The notes beneath the pieces are model-generated. The model ran no database searches and had not been told where the DNA came from. It saw only the letters and a program-made list of their open reading frames with translations. Positions 11,538 to 20,752 of a stretch of 24,673 nt of DNA are shown one piece after another. Origin of the DNA: Bacteriovoracaceae bacterium UBA4097 (GTDB lineage Bacteria > Bdellovibrionota > Bacteriovoracia > Bacteriovoracales > Bacteriovoracaceae); assembly GCA_002381765.1 (NCBI GenBank), contig DFXX01000032.1:66749-91421 (forward strand). The letters run 5' to 3'. Positions within the stretch are counted from its first letter, which is position 1; every line of letters begins with the position of its first letter. Position numbers and translations under genes: made by a program.

Positions 11538-13478
11538 ATGTTTAAGCTCTTTCAAATGCTAGTATTTCTTCTTGTCTTACCCGCTCTGGTAATGGCCGGA
11601 GATCACGACTCTCATGAACTTATTGAAGAAGCTCGTGTGCATCTGGATAAGGCCGAAATTCTGGCAGGGCCAAGAGATGATATGACCGATCGTGCGCTTA
11701 TTCTTTTGCACCTCTATCATCAATCCAAAAAAAATCTCCCTTTCGCCCTCACCATCTCCCATTTAACCCTCGCCATAGAAAACTCCACTTACTCCCCGAG
11801 ACTCATAAAGCAGTTAGAATATTTCAGTATGAAGTCACTGGCCCGGGAGTGGAAAGAATGGGGAGAAGAACTTCGTTCCATAAATCGAAGAATGGTTGAA
11901 CTCTTTACTTTTAGCTATTTGTGGACTGAATATCTTGCCAAACAAGGCCAAGATATTCCTGGGTCAACTGAACTAGCTACCCTACTCACACATTTAAAAC
12001 TTGAGAATGAGGGCATGCCTATCATTCTAAAAGTAATGATGGAAGTTCATAAGGCCAATTTAAGAAATGAAGTTCTTTCAGAAGAAATAAGAAGAGACCA
12101 CTTTGAGCGCCTGGTTCTCTGGGAGCACAAGTTTGTTATCCAAAACAGAATGGAAGAAAAAGCAAAAGATCTGAATCTCCTATGGAAGATATCTTTAAGA
12201 AATGTGCCCGGCCGAATGACCGAAGCTCTCATCATGAAGCCAGTATTTGATGTCAGCACCACTCTATATCTTCAGTGTTTTCCAGTCAAAAGACATTTAA
12301 GAACCAAAAATTTCCTCTCTCTCAACGATCGCATTGAGCAAGCAAGAGAATTCTTCCTCATCTTCGAAAAGTTAGATTTTGATCCTGCCATGAGCTGCTA
12401 TAAGGATCCTAGTTACCGGGATCAACTGGGCAGGGACTTTCTTCAGGATTCAAAACATTTTTCAGAGATGCTGTATAAGAATAAGCTAAATTCAATATCT
12501 TCCAATGGGAAATGGCTTCTTGATCAATGGAAAAAGATACCAGTTAAAGAGCGCCCAGCACTTCCTCACTTAACTATTCCAATAAATCAAAGTGATAGAA
12601 TCAATCTTGATCTCTCTACAGATGCTATCAGAAGAAACACTTATATTTCTGAAAGCTATAGAGACATTGCCTATAAATTAGCTCACTGTACTGAAACATT
12701 TGACCAGGCCAATTGGTATCACTATGCTTATTGGGCTTCTAAGAGTGCAGGAGAAGTCATTGCTGGCCATAAGTTCAATTCCTATGACGTCATATCTCGC
12801 TCACTATATGGAGCAGCTTCAAAGCTGCGAGTTATTCCAACCGAGAAAGAATTGGCGGCCATGTTCGCTAGAACAAATACACTTATTGCCATCGAAATGG
12901 TTCCTATTGGCCGTCATTTTGTGAATGAATTCTGCAATAATAAAACTAACCGCAAAGCTTTCAGCACATTCTCAAAAAATTTTTCTCAATCTGACGAAAA
13001 AGAGATCGAATTAGAAAATGCATTCAAAAATTATTTTCATGCAATTTTTGAGAAAGATCTCTCCCAAAAAAGGCAACTTATTTCTCTGGCCGCAACTCTT
13101 CAGGTTTTATCAGAACAGAAAAGAGTCCATGAGAACATCGACACTGTCTTTAAGCTGGGATCAGAACTCAAAGATCCTATAGAGCACTTCTACCGCTGGT
13201 ATGCTTCCCATAGTGGGGCCCTTAAGGTGTCATTTGAAGAAGTCATACCACTTACCAAGAATGTGAGCACAATACACCTAGCACCGGAACTTAAAAACAT
13301 ATCGCTTCAGGAATACATTACACTTCATAGGCAGCACCAAGTTGAGCTAATTCCTTCCGGAAGATATTTTCAAAAGACGGGGGTAAAGGACTGGGGTGAT
13401 CTTTCCCAAAGACTAAGATTCCTGGTTGCCATGTTTCGTGCACATGCAGTGAGACCAGAAGTCACTATCCTAGACTAA
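11538..13478 (+). CDS. Large secreted, mostly helical protein of unknown function
   Basis: This gene encodes 646 residues with a clear Sec signal peptide (MFKLFQMLVFLLVLPALVMA, cleaved before GDHDSHE). The mature protein is rich in charged amphipathic helices with few glycines and only about four cysteines; I recognise no catalytic motif or family. The early part (about 25-70) resembles a repeat-like helical scaffold (HELIEEARVHLDKAEIL, RALILLHLYHQSKKNLPFALTISHL). AAAGGAAG about 7 nt before the ATG serves as the RBS. It is followed after only 2 nt by an exported PPC-domain gene, so the two form an operon and probably act together in the periplasm. It could be a lineage-specific envelope factor. 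Confidence 0.75.
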   Translation: MFKLFQMLVFLLVLPALVMAGDHDSHELIEEARVHLDKAEILAGPRDDMTDRALILLHLYHQSKKNLPFALTISHLTLAIENSTYSPRLIKQLEYFSMKSLAREWKEWGEELRSINRRMVELFTFSYLWTEYLAKQGQDIPGSTELATLLTHLKLENEGMPIILKVMMEVHKANLRNEVLSEEIRRDHFERLVLWEHKFVIQNRMEEKAKDLNLLWKISLRNVPGRMTEALIMKPVFDVSTTLYLQCFPVKRHLRTKNFLSLNDRIEQAREFFLIFEKLDFDPAMSCYKDPSYRDQLGRDFLQDSKHFSEMLYKNKLNSISSNGKWLLDQWKKIPVKERPALPHLTIPINQSDRINLDLSTDAIRRNTYISESYRDIAYKLAHCTETFDQANWYHYAYWASKSAGEVIAGHKFNSYDVISRSLYGAASKLRVIPTEKELAAMFARTNTLIAIEMVPIGRHFVNEFCNNKTNRKAFSTFSKNFSQSDEKEIELENAFKNYFHAIFEKDLSQKRQLISLAATLQVLSEQKRVHENIDTVFKLGSELKDPIEHFYRWYASHSGALKVSFEEVIPLTKNVSTIHLAPELKNISLQEYITLHRQHQVELIPSGRYFQKTGVKDWGDLSQRLRFLVAMFRAHAVRPEVTILD

Positions 13479-13480
13479 AT

Positions 13481-13948
13481 ATGCCATATCTTATCTTTCT
13501 CATATTATTCACTATGACATCCCTTCATGCAGCTCCTCTTAAGAGTTCAAGTGAAGCTCATGTGCTGCGGCTAACTCCAGACGATGATCCCAAAGTGGCC
13601 TTATTGAATTATGTAAAGGAGAACAAGATTGCCGCAGCGGCAATAGTTTCGGCCGTCGGTAGCCTCAAGGTAACAACACTTCGCTATGCTAACCAAAACA
13701 ATACCACCACTCTTGAGGGCTTTCGAGAGATCGTCTCACTGACGGGGACCTTGAGTCATGAACATGGCGCTCACTTACATCTGAGTGTGTCAGATTCCCA
13801 GGGAACAACTCTTGGAGGCCATCTCCAGGAAGGCTCGAAGGTGTATACCACCTTAGAAATCGTCCTTCTTGTCTTACCAGACTTAATCTTCGAGAGAAAG
13901 CCTGACTCCAAGACGGGTTTTCTCGAACTCTCTGTAAAGAAAAAATAA
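13481..13948 (+). CDS. Exported PPC/DUF296-domain protein
   Basis: The 155-residue product has a short signal peptide (MPYLIFLILFTMTSLHA, cleaved before APLK). A complete PPC (plants-and-prokaryotes-conserved, DUF296) domain follows at about residues 25-150. Diagnostic stretches are HVLRLTPDDDP near the N-terminus, FREIVSLTGTLS, the histidine-bearing GAHLHLSVSD, TLGGHLQEG, and VYTTLEIVLLVL. PPC domains form trimers with a conserved histidine cluster; in plants they occur in AT-hook nuclear proteins, while the bacterial role is poorly defined. The signal peptide is the odd feature, since most bacterial single-domain members are cytoplasmic. It begins 2 nt after the stop of the 646-residue secreted protein and is probably translationally coupled to it. 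Confidence 0.85.
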   Translation: MPYLIFLILFTMTSLHAAPLKSSSEAHVLRLTPDDDPKVALLNYVKENKIAAAAIVSAVGSLKVTTLRYANQNNTTTLEGFREIVSLTGTLSHEHGAHLHLSVSDSQGTTLGGHLQEGSKVYTTLEIVLLVLPDLIFERKPDSKTGFLELSVKKK

Positions 13949-14050
13949 CTCAACGGTTCAAGGAGCTCAATTTACTTCTCAATCGAGTCTTTCTAACGTT
14001 ATGATTCAGTACCTTTATGCCAGAAGTCTAATAACACAAAGGGACTTTCG

Positions 14051-15628
14051 TTGGATCATAACCATCCTCTCCCCCAAGCAGGAAAAGTAAGCTCAGAAGG
14101 CCTGAGCTTCTATGAGAAACTTCAGGATACCTTCTCACAGTATGGCTTCATGCCACACGGGCATTGCTACCTCTGGAAACCACTTCTGGTCTATATGCAT
14201 GTCATATCTGACCTGCTAATTGGTTTTGCTTATCTCTCCATCTCGATAACTCTTTATACCATTGTTAAAAAAATTAATATTTCATTTAACCGGATAGTCC
14301 TTTGTTTTGGTCTCTTCATAGGGGCATGTGGGGTGACCCATTTTATGGAGGTCTGGAATCTATGGAATGCTGATTATTGGTGGGGAGCGTGGGTTAAGGT
14401 CATTACTGCCATAGCCTCCGTAGGTACAGGTATTTACCTCTATCGTTTAAGACATGTGATATTGCAGGTGGCAGAAGCCACAAAGCTTGCTGAAGAAAGG
14501 CGCCTAGACCTGGAAGCTTTGACCCAAAACTTGGAAGAAAGAATTAGAGAGAGAACAGAAGAATACTTTAATACGGAGAAGCTCCTCAAGGCCATAACCG
14601 ACAATGCCTCATCCTGCCTCTTTATGATGGATGAAAATGGACATCCCACCTTCATGAACCCCTCAGCGATGAAACTGACTGGGTATACTCTTGCAGAGAT
14701 CCAGGATCGCCCACTCAATCACTCTATCCATTATATGAAAGAGAAAAGTGAGCCCGTTGATTTTAGTCTTCGACAAAATCAGGAAGATAAACTCATTGAT
14801 AAGAATGGGCGCATCTTTCCAGTATCTTATTCGGTTGCTCCTTTGGAAAAGAATGGAAGAATAACAGGAGCAGTTCTTGAATTCAGAGATATCACCATCC
14901 AGAAGGCAAATGAAAAGGCCCTGATCGATGCCGTTCACGCCCGGGATGAGTTTTTATCTATAGCTAGTCATGAGTTAAAAACACCTCTCACAACTCTTCT
15001 CATCCAATCGCAATTGCATAAGAGGTTTGTGATGAAGGGAGATGAGAAAGCGTACAATAAGGAAAGAATTAATCAGTTTACTGAGCAGACTGAAAAGATC
15101 TCTAATCGCCTTAATCGGATTGTAGATGATATGCTCGATATTTCTAGAATAAGATCTGGTAAGCTAAACCTCTCGAAGCAAGAAGTTGATTTTATGAAGA
15201 TCACTGAAGAAGTTCTTGAAAGGATGAAGACCCAGTTCGAGCAAGCGGGTTATGAAAGACCTCTGTTTCAGGGAACGGAGACCAGGGGTTACTGGGACAC
15301 TTTAAGAATTGAGCAGGTGGTTAATAATCTTCTAACCAATGCAATTCGCTATGGGGAAGGCAAGCCTGTAGAAGTTAAAGTTTATACGGTTGGAGAGAAT
15401 GCTCGTCTTGAAGTAAAAGATCATGGAATAGGAATTGCCAAGGAATCTCAGCTAAAAATCTTCAATCGTTTTGAAAGAGCAGTAAATGCCAATGAAGTAA
15501 GTGGTCTTGGTCTTGGACTATTCATCTCTGAACAGATCGTTGTGGCCCATCAAGGGAAAATCTGGGTGGAAAGTGAGCTAGGCCAGGGTGCCACCTTTAT
15601 CGTGGAGCTTCCACTTCGCAGGGAATAA
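14051..15628 (+). CDS. Sensor histidine kinase with ethylene-receptor-like membrane domain
   Basis: This 525-residue orphan histidine kinase starts at TTG (AGGGAC about 5 nt upstream). Residues 34-133 form a three-helix membrane sensor closely resembling the ethylene-binding domain of plant ETR1: MPHGHCYLW, then SDLLIGFAYLSI, then ACGVTHFMEVW. Asp54, Tyr61, Cys93 and His97 align with ETR1 Asp25, Tyr32, Cys65 and His69 with near-identical spacing; the Cys/His pair binds copper(I) in ETR1. A coiled coil (about 140-180) leads to a PAS domain (about 179-286), a HisKA box ASHELKTP with His307, and a HATPase domain with NNLLTNAIRYGEG, DHGIGIAKE and GLGLGLFISEQ. No receiver domain or partner regulator is present. 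It overlaps no gene but is 1 nt from an FAD oxidoreductase. Ethylene sensing itself is inferred; other small ligands or copper are possible. Confidence 0.92.
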   Translation: MDHNHPLPQAGKVSSEGLSFYEKLQDTFSQYGFMPHGHCYLWKPLLVYMHVISDLLIGFAYLSISITLYTIVKKINISFNRIVLCFGLFIGACGVTHFMEVWNLWNADYWWGAWVKVITAIASVGTGIYLYRLRHVILQVAEATKLAEERRLDLEALTQNLEERIRERTEEYFNTEKLLKAITDNASSCLFMMDENGHPTFMNPSAMKLTGYTLAEIQDRPLNHSIHYMKEKSEPVDFSLRQNQEDKLIDKNGRIFPVSYSVAPLEKNGRITGAVLEFRDITIQKANEKALIDAVHARDEFLSIASHELKTPLTTLLIQSQLHKRFVMKGDEKAYNKERINQFTEQTEKISNRLNRIVDDMLDISRIRSGKLNLSKQEVDFMKITEEVLERMKTQFEQAGYERPLFQGTETRGYWDTLRIEQVVNNLLTNAIRYGEGKPVEVKVYTVGENARLEVKDHGIGIAKESQLKIFNRFERAVNANEVSGLGLGLFISEQIVVAHQGKIWVESELGQGATFIVELPLRRE

Positions 15629-15629
15629 A

Positions 15630-17054
15630 ATGTCTCAATTCATCGACACAATAATTATTGGTGCTGGAGCAGCTGGTCTGGCCATCAGTAATTTGCTTCA
15701 ACAAGATAAGAATGAATTTCTCTGCCTTGAATCTCATCGAACTCCCGGAGGTTGTGCTGGTTACTTCTCAAGAGGAAAGTTCATCTTCGATGCAGGGGCC
15801 ACCACTCTTTCAGGACTTAAATACCAGGGTCCACTAAGTAAATTCCTCGAGGCTTCAGGAATTGAACTCAATTTAAGAAAGGTCGATCCCGGTCTCATCA
15901 TTTCCTTGGCCAAAGGAGATATAACAAGATTCAGCGATCAGAAGTCATGGATTGATGAGCAACAAAAAATTTTTAAAGCGGATTTTATACCTGAGCTATG
16001 GACCGAGATAGAGAAAGCCAATGAACTTTGCTGGAAACTGGCAGAAGAGTCAGCGAATTTCCCTCCTCATAATTTCTCCTCTGCTCTTAAGTTACTGAGT
16101 AAGAAAATACCCAGTAAGCTCAGAGCTCTTCCGCTTCTTTTGAAAAGTTTTGATGATTATTTTCTGAAGGAACTTAAAATATCTCAAGAGTACCGAGAGA
16201 TGCTGGATGAATTGCTGCTTATTTCGACTCAAAATACTACTCGAGACACTCCGGCCATGATGGCAGTAATGGGCCTATCCTATCCTCAAGATACCTGGTA
16301 TCATGAAGGAGGAATGAAGGGCTTCAACGATTCTCTTCTTTTGCCTATAAAAGATCAAATACTCTTCGGCCACAAGGTCACCTCCATTGCCAAGATAAAA
16401 GATTTCTACCATATTCAAACGAGTAAGGGGCAATTTAAAAGTCGAAGAATTATCAGTTCCATTCCTACTTGGAATACCCAAAAGCTTCTGGACATTAAGA
16501 TTACCGAAGAGCATCAGGTTCAGCCTTGGGGCGCACTTACCGCCTACTTTAAAGTGAAATTAAACTCTGAGATTCCGCTCTATCATCAAGTGCACACGAA
16601 AGGAATTTCTCACAGTGGCTCTGGTTCGGTCTTCTTCTCTTTCTGTCCTAAAGATGATCTTTCAAGAAGTGATGGGATCTACCAAACCTTAACTCTCTCC
16701 ACTCATATCCGGTATCAGAATTATGTGAATGCCATTTCAGAAAGCCGGGATATGGCCAGAGTGGTTTGGAAGAATGAATTTTTGAAGGTGGTTCAGGATT
16801 ATTTAGGCACTAAGTTGCTGGATATTATCCCAGTTGGATTAGGCGATCCTGATACCTTTATTGAATATACGGAAAGATTTAATGGATTAGTGGGAGGAAT
16901 TCCTCACAGTATGAAACGCAGCCCATTAAACTTCTCCCCTAAATCCCCCTTCAAAGATCTCTATCAAATCGGCGACACTGGTTTTCCAGGACAAGGAATC
17001 GTCGGCGTCATTCAAGGGGCCATTAATCTGCATCAAAGAATTGCGAGAGTATAA
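15630..17054 (+). CDS. Phytoene desaturase/carotenoid isomerase-like FAD oxidoreductase
   Basis: This 474-residue enzyme belongs to the CrtI/CRTISO/RetSat-like FAD oxidoreductases (COG1233 type). It starts at the ATG at 15630, just 1 nt after the kinase stop, with AGGGA as RBS; a longer frame from 15588 runs inside the kinase gene. The N-terminal dinucleotide fold IIIGAGAAGLA (8-18) is followed by LESHRTPGGCAGYF and the FDAGATTLSGL segment typical of the group. The C-terminal FAD segment is IGDTGFPGQGIVGVIQGA. Substrates in this family are carotenoids, retinoids or related polyenes; nothing here selects among them. No carotenoid biosynthesis genes are visible in the window. The tight coupling to the ethylene-receptor-like kinase suggests a shared function or co-regulation. 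Confidence 0.85.
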   Translation: MSQFIDTIIIGAGAAGLAISNLLQQDKNEFLCLESHRTPGGCAGYFSRGKFIFDAGATTLSGLKYQGPLSKFLEASGIELNLRKVDPGLIISLAKGDITRFSDQKSWIDEQQKIFKADFIPELWTEIEKANELCWKLAEESANFPPHNFSSALKLLSKKIPSKLRALPLLLKSFDDYFLKELKISQEYREMLDELLLISTQNTTRDTPAMMAVMGLSYPQDTWYHEGGMKGFNDSLLLPIKDQILFGHKVTSIAKIKDFYHIQTSKGQFKSRRIISSIPTWNTQKLLDIKITEEHQVQPWGALTAYFKVKLNSEIPLYHQVHTKGISHSGSGSVFFSFCPKDDLSRSDGIYQTLTLSTHIRYQNYVNAISESRDMARVVWKNEFLKVVQDYLGTKLLDIIPVGLGDPDTFIEYTERFNGLVGGIPHSMKRSPLNFSPKSPFKDLYQIGDTGFPGQGIVGVIQGAINLHQRIARV

Positions 17055-17175
17055 ATCTTTGGCCACTAAATCCCCTCCTGCTCTGTGACTCTATGATTCT
17101 TGTCTCCTTTTTTCTGGACGGTAGCAGTCTATTTTGTGAAAATTTTCTGATTCGTTATTTCTTAAAGGAGAGCAT

Positions 17176-19155
17176 ATGAGGATATTCATTTTTCTTATGG
17201 CACTGAGCTGTCAAATGGCCTTCGGTGAGACCTACCTCATCTCCTCCCCTAATGACCTGGTTAAAGCTAGAGTAAATTTTGAAAATGGTGAGATATCCTA
17301 TGGTGTAACTAAACGTCATACTCATATCGTTAAGCCTTCTAAGTTGGGGATGGTGCTGAGAGGCCTGGGAGATCATTCGAAGAATTTGGAAATGGTTTCT
17401 ACAGAAAAGACCCAGAAAGATGAGACCTGGAAACAAGTCTGGGGCGAGAATAAGTTTGTAAGGGATCATTTCAATGGCATGATCTTCTCTCTTAAGCATA
17501 AGGATAGCAATGTCCTAATGAAAATTGAATTTCGAGTCTTCAATGATGGAGTGGCTTTCCGCTACTCTTGGCCCCAGCAAGAGAAACTTAGCTACTTTGA
17601 AATCGATGATGAACTGACTCAGTTTCGCTTTAGTTGGGACGATGAGGCCTGGTGGATTCCGGCCTTCCAGGATAATCGTTATGAATATCTCTATCAGAAA
17701 AACAGACTTAGTGATTTAGATGTTGCTCATACTCCTTTTACCATTGAACTAACGAACGGTTACACAGTGGCCCTGCATGAAGCTCAATTGATCGATTTTG
17801 CCAGTATGGCGCTGAAGAGTTGGAGAAATGGAACTCTCAAAGCGGACCTTGTTCCTTGGGCAGATGGAGTAAAAGTTAAGGCAACGGCCCCTCATCGATC
17901 TCCCTGGAGAATGATTATCGTTGCCGATAAACACAAAGATCTCCTTGAATCAACCATGATGCTTAATCTAAACGATGCACCTGCTATCGATAGCTCATGG
18001 GTCTATACTGGAAAGTTCATTGGTATGTGGTGGGGCATTCATATAGGGAAATTCACTTTTGAGAGTGGGCCCAAGCATGGTGCTACGACTGAAAACGTAA
18101 AACAGTATATCGACTTTGCTGCTGAGCACGGATTTAAGGGTGTTCTAGTTGAGGGTTGGAATATTGGCTGGGATGGCGGTTGGATGAGCAATGGAGACGT
18201 CTTTCGTTTCTATGAGGCCCATCCAAGTTTTGATGCTGAATTCCTCGGCAATTACGCTAAATCAAAAAATGTTCGACTCGTAGGGCATCATGAGACCTCT
18301 TCCTCAACAAAAAACTACGAAAACCAGATGGTCGGGGCCTATGATTTTCTCAACCGTCATCATATAGACGTTGTTAAGACGGGATACGTAGGCACTCGCT
18401 TGGATAAAAATGAATGGCATCACGGTCAGTACGGAGTGCGTCATTACACAAAAATGATGAAGTATGCTGCCGAAAGAAAAGTCATGCAGGTGGTTCATGA
18501 ACCTATTAAGCAGACAGGTTTAAGTCGAACTTATCCAAATCTCATGTCGGCCGAAGGTGTTCGTGGTCAGGAGTACGATGCATGGTCAGAAGGAAATCCT
18601 CCTGAGCACACTACGATTATTCCTTTCACTAGAATGCTCGCGGGCCCCATCGATTTTACCCCTGGAACCTTTGATCTTCTTTTTAATGACTGGAGACGGG
18701 ATAACCGAGTTCACACGACCTTGGCCAAGCAGCTGGCCCTGTTTGTCGTGATCTACTCTCCCTGGCAGATGGCCAGTGATATGCCGGAAAACTACTTAAA
18801 ATTTCCGGAAGCCTTTGAATTCATCAAGAAAGTTCCCACCGACTGGGAAAAAACCGTTGCCCTTGATTCTCGTATTGGCGACTACACAGTCATTGCTAGA
18901 AAAGAGCGTGACGGAAATAATTGGTATCTGGGTGCTATTACCGATGAAAATGGCCGCTCCATTAGTATCGATTTGAACTTCTTAGATAAGGATAGCTGGT
19001 ATACGGTCAATGCTTATCAGGACTCAAGAGGAGCTTCTTGGACGACCAATCCCTATGGTATGGAAATCTACTCCACCAGGGTTCACTCCAATGGACTCTT
19101 TGATCTACATCTCGCCCCTGGAGGGGGTCTGGCCTTAGAGTTTATTAAAGAATAA
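17176..19155 (+). CDS. Glycoside hydrolase family 97 alpha-glucosidase, exported
   Basis: This is a 659-residue secreted GH97 enzyme with signal peptide MRIFIFLMALSCQMAFG. It has an N-terminal beta-sandwich (about 20-275), a catalytic barrel (about 280-570) and a short C-terminal beta domain. The catalytic region shows HHETSSSTKNYE, VVHEPIKQTGLSRTYPN and EGVRGQE. Glu373, Glu442 and Glu466 have the same spacing (69 and 24 residues) as Glu439, Glu508 and Glu532 of Bacteroides SusB. That places it with the inverting alpha-glucosidase class rather than the retaining alpha-galactosidases. It would release glucose from maltooligosaccharides or other alpha-glucosides in the periplasm. AAAGGAG is 5 nt before the ATG. 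A strong terminator follows the stop. The maltoporin-like gene downstream supports an alpha-glucan role. Confidence 0.93.
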   Translation: MRIFIFLMALSCQMAFGETYLISSPNDLVKARVNFENGEISYGVTKRHTHIVKPSKLGMVLRGLGDHSKNLEMVSTEKTQKDETWKQVWGENKFVRDHFNGMIFSLKHKDSNVLMKIEFRVFNDGVAFRYSWPQQEKLSYFEIDDELTQFRFSWDDEAWWIPAFQDNRYEYLYQKNRLSDLDVAHTPFTIELTNGYTVALHEAQLIDFASMALKSWRNGTLKADLVPWADGVKVKATAPHRSPWRMIIVADKHKDLLESTMMLNLNDAPAIDSSWVYTGKFIGMWWGIHIGKFTFESGPKHGATTENVKQYIDFAAEHGFKGVLVEGWNIGWDGGWMSNGDVFRFYEAHPSFDAEFLGNYAKSKNVRLVGHHETSSSTKNYENQMVGAYDFLNRHHIDVVKTGYVGTRLDKNEWHHGQYGVRHYTKMMKYAAERKVMQVVHEPIKQTGLSRTYPNLMSAEGVRGQEYDAWSEGNPPEHTTIIPFTRMLAGPIDFTPGTFDLLFNDWRRDNRVHTTLAKQLALFVVIYSPWQMASDMPENYLKFPEAFEFIKKVPTDWEKTVALDSRIGDYTVIARKERDGNNWYLGAITDENGRSISIDLNFLDKDSWYTVNAYQDSRGASWTTNPYGMEIYSTRVHSNGLFDLHLAPGGGLALEFIKE

Positions 19156-19191
19156 AAGAAAGCCCACTCTCTGTAGTGGGCTTTCTTTTTT
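19156..19191 (+). terminator. Rho-independent terminator after the GH97 gene
   Basis: Arms at 19156-19168 and 19175-19187 (AAGAAAGCCCACT and its exact complement) form a perfect 13-bp stem with a 6-nt loop, followed by TTTT. It begins directly after the stop codon, so the GH97 transcript ends here and the porin gene needs its own promoter. Confidence 0.92.
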
Positions 19192-19267
19192 CATACTTTC
19201 ACTTATGTATATTGGAAATCTCAAGATTGAACTCCCAAAATTCATATTTCAGCCAACCTCTGCTTCA

Positions 19268-19296
19268 TTGACAGGCACTTAAGTTTCTCATAAATA
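19268..19296 (+). promoter_or_regulatory. Probable promoter of the maltoporin-like gene
   Basis: A perfect -35 TTGACA at 19268-19273 is followed after 17 nt by TAAATA at 19291-19296, a weak -10. A 9-base direct repeat GGCACTTAA occurs at 19274-19282, inside the spacer, and at 19324-19332, at the start codon. The weak -10 and the repeat could reflect activator control. Confidence 0.45.
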
Positions 19297-19331
19297 GAGT
19301 CCTCACTTCGCTCTATAAATTAAGGCACTTA

Positions 19332-20705
19332 ATGAAGATTCTAATTATTTTGACGCTAGCTCTTTCTTCCAGCTTTCTTTACGCCCAAGGAGAAAGAGAG
19401 AAATTCGACAAACTCTCTCCTGAAATCAAAAAATATATCGATGAGCTTTATGCCAAAGAAAGAAAAGAAGAAGCAATCAAGAAAGAAGAAGTAGTAGTTA
19501 ATAAGGAAATTAGCGATCAGCCTTTGGAAATGCATGGCTACTTTCGTTCAGGCACTAATTTTTTTACTACCGGTGGTAGCCGGAATTACGGTTCATGCAT
19601 CTCTTTAGACTTCCCTAGAAATGATGGTCTCTTTTATCGTTACGGTAATGAGTGCCGAGACTACGCAGAATTTAGTTTTTCTCAATGGTATAAAAAAAAT
19701 GGCATCGAATTTCGTCCCTACTTTATGGTCGATTTAGCGGGAGATTCTCGTGGTCCAACGGAAATGGAACCTTGGTCACGACGAACGCGTCAGCTCTTTG
19801 TAGAGATCAAGGGCATTTTCGATAATGATGCCGCTCTTTGGGTGGGTCGACGTTACTACCGTAATATTGGTGATATTGGAGACCTTCATGTCTTGGATGG
19901 CTTCCATGTCCAAAGTTCAGGCAATGGTGCTGGTGTATCTGACATCCCTTTTGCAGGTGGAAAGTATAATGTTGCTGTCATTGGTTATGGTCGTGAGAAC
20001 CAAGATGATAATGTAAATGAACAAAGTTATTTATTCGATTTGCGTGCTTCTTATAATTTCGGTCTTAACAACTATCAGTTTGCTCTTCAAAACTTGGTGG
20101 TTACAAAAGCTAAAGGTAGTAATAGTCGACCCGATGGACGCACTATAACTCTTCAATGGCAAAGAGAATTCGGCTTCCTGAATAACAGAGTTGTGGGCCA
20201 ATACGCTCAAGGCTCAATGTCTGAGAATCCTGGCTGCTTTGGAACGGATGGGCAATGCTTTAATTCGACGGCACAGGAAGGAAGCGATGCTTATCGTATT
20301 TTTACCAGCGGGGTCTTCAACTTCACTCCTCGATTTAAAATGCACTATTTACTCCTTCATCAGGAATCAGATGATTTTAATCGCTGGTCGAGTGTCGGCA
20401 TTCGTCCTCACTATATGCTGTCTAAATATTGGAGCATTGTATCGGATGTAGGATTTATGCGTTTAGAGCGAGTCAATGATAACTCCTTTCAGACCATGCA
20501 AAATTTAGATAAATATACCATTGCTCTTCAGGCCTCAACCGATGCCAGTGATTTCTGGGATCGTCCGGCCATTCGCTTTTATTACACCTACTTTAACTGG
20601 AATAAGGCGGCAGCTTCTCAATCTCAAATTGGTGTTAATGTTCCCGGAGAAGACGATCAGCGAAATGCCAGCGTGGTCGGGGCCCAAACCGAGATATGGT
20701 TCTAG
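19332..20705 (+). CDS. LamB/maltoporin-like outer-membrane porin
   Basis: This 457-residue outer-membrane porin has a signal peptide of about 18 residues (cleaved near YAQG). An N-terminal charged helical segment (about 20-55, many Lys/Glu) precedes the barrel and probably forms a coiled coil or peptidoglycan-facing stalk. The barrel opens with MHGYFRSG (68-74). It carries LamB-family stretches such as YGNECRDYAEF, RRTRQLFVE, LWVGRRYYRN (169-178) and QSSGNGAGV, and ends in a terminal Phe (TEIWF). LamB porins form trimers that guide maltodextrins along aromatic residues. AAGG about 8 nt before the ATG is a modest RBS. It lies between a GH97 alpha-glucosidase and PTS genes, fitting a maltooligosaccharide uptake route. 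The exact sugar is inferred from the neighbours. Confidence 0.9.
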   Translation: MKILIILTLALSSSFLYAQGEREKFDKLSPEIKKYIDELYAKERKEEAIKKEEVVVNKEISDQPLEMHGYFRSGTNFFTTGGSRNYGSCISLDFPRNDGLFYRYGNECRDYAEFSFSQWYKKNGIEFRPYFMVDLAGDSRGPTEMEPWSRRTRQLFVEIKGIFDNDAALWVGRRYYRNIGDIGDLHVLDGFHVQSSGNGAGVSDIPFAGGKYNVAVIGYGRENQDDNVNEQSYLFDLRASYNFGLNNYQFALQNLVVTKAKGSNSRPDGRTITLQWQREFGFLNNRVVGQYAQGSMSENPGCFGTDGQCFNSTAQEGSDAYRIFTSGVFNFTPRFKMHYLLLHQESDDFNRWSSVGIRPHYMLSKYWSIVSDVGFMRLERVNDNSFQTMQNLDKYTIALQASTDASDFWDRPAIRFYYTYFNWNKAAASQSQIGVNVPGEDDQRNASVVGAQTEIWF

Positions 20706-20718
20706 AGCTAACCTCAAT

Positions 20719-20746
20719 TTGACACCCAGCCAGACTGGAGTATAAT
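20719..20746 (+). promoter_or_regulatory. Near-perfect sigma-70 promoter before the small lipoprotein
   Basis: TTGACA at 20719-20724 and TATAAT at 20741-20746 are both exact consensus hexamers, spaced 16 nt. The spacer holds a small dyad CCAG-N5-CTGG that could be an operator. The predicted start is near 20753, leaving a leader of about 107 nt before the 47-codon lipoprotein gene. Confidence 0.85.
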
Positions 20747-20752
20747 AAAAAG

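Noticed and set aside
15588..15629. Start of the oxidoreductase inside the kinase gene
   Set aside because: The ATG at 15630 follows an AGGGA and leads directly into the FAD-binding fold.
17921..17928. GCCGATAA inside the GH97 gene
   Set aside because: It encodes conserved protein, has no TAAA at the right distance, and lies deep in the gene.
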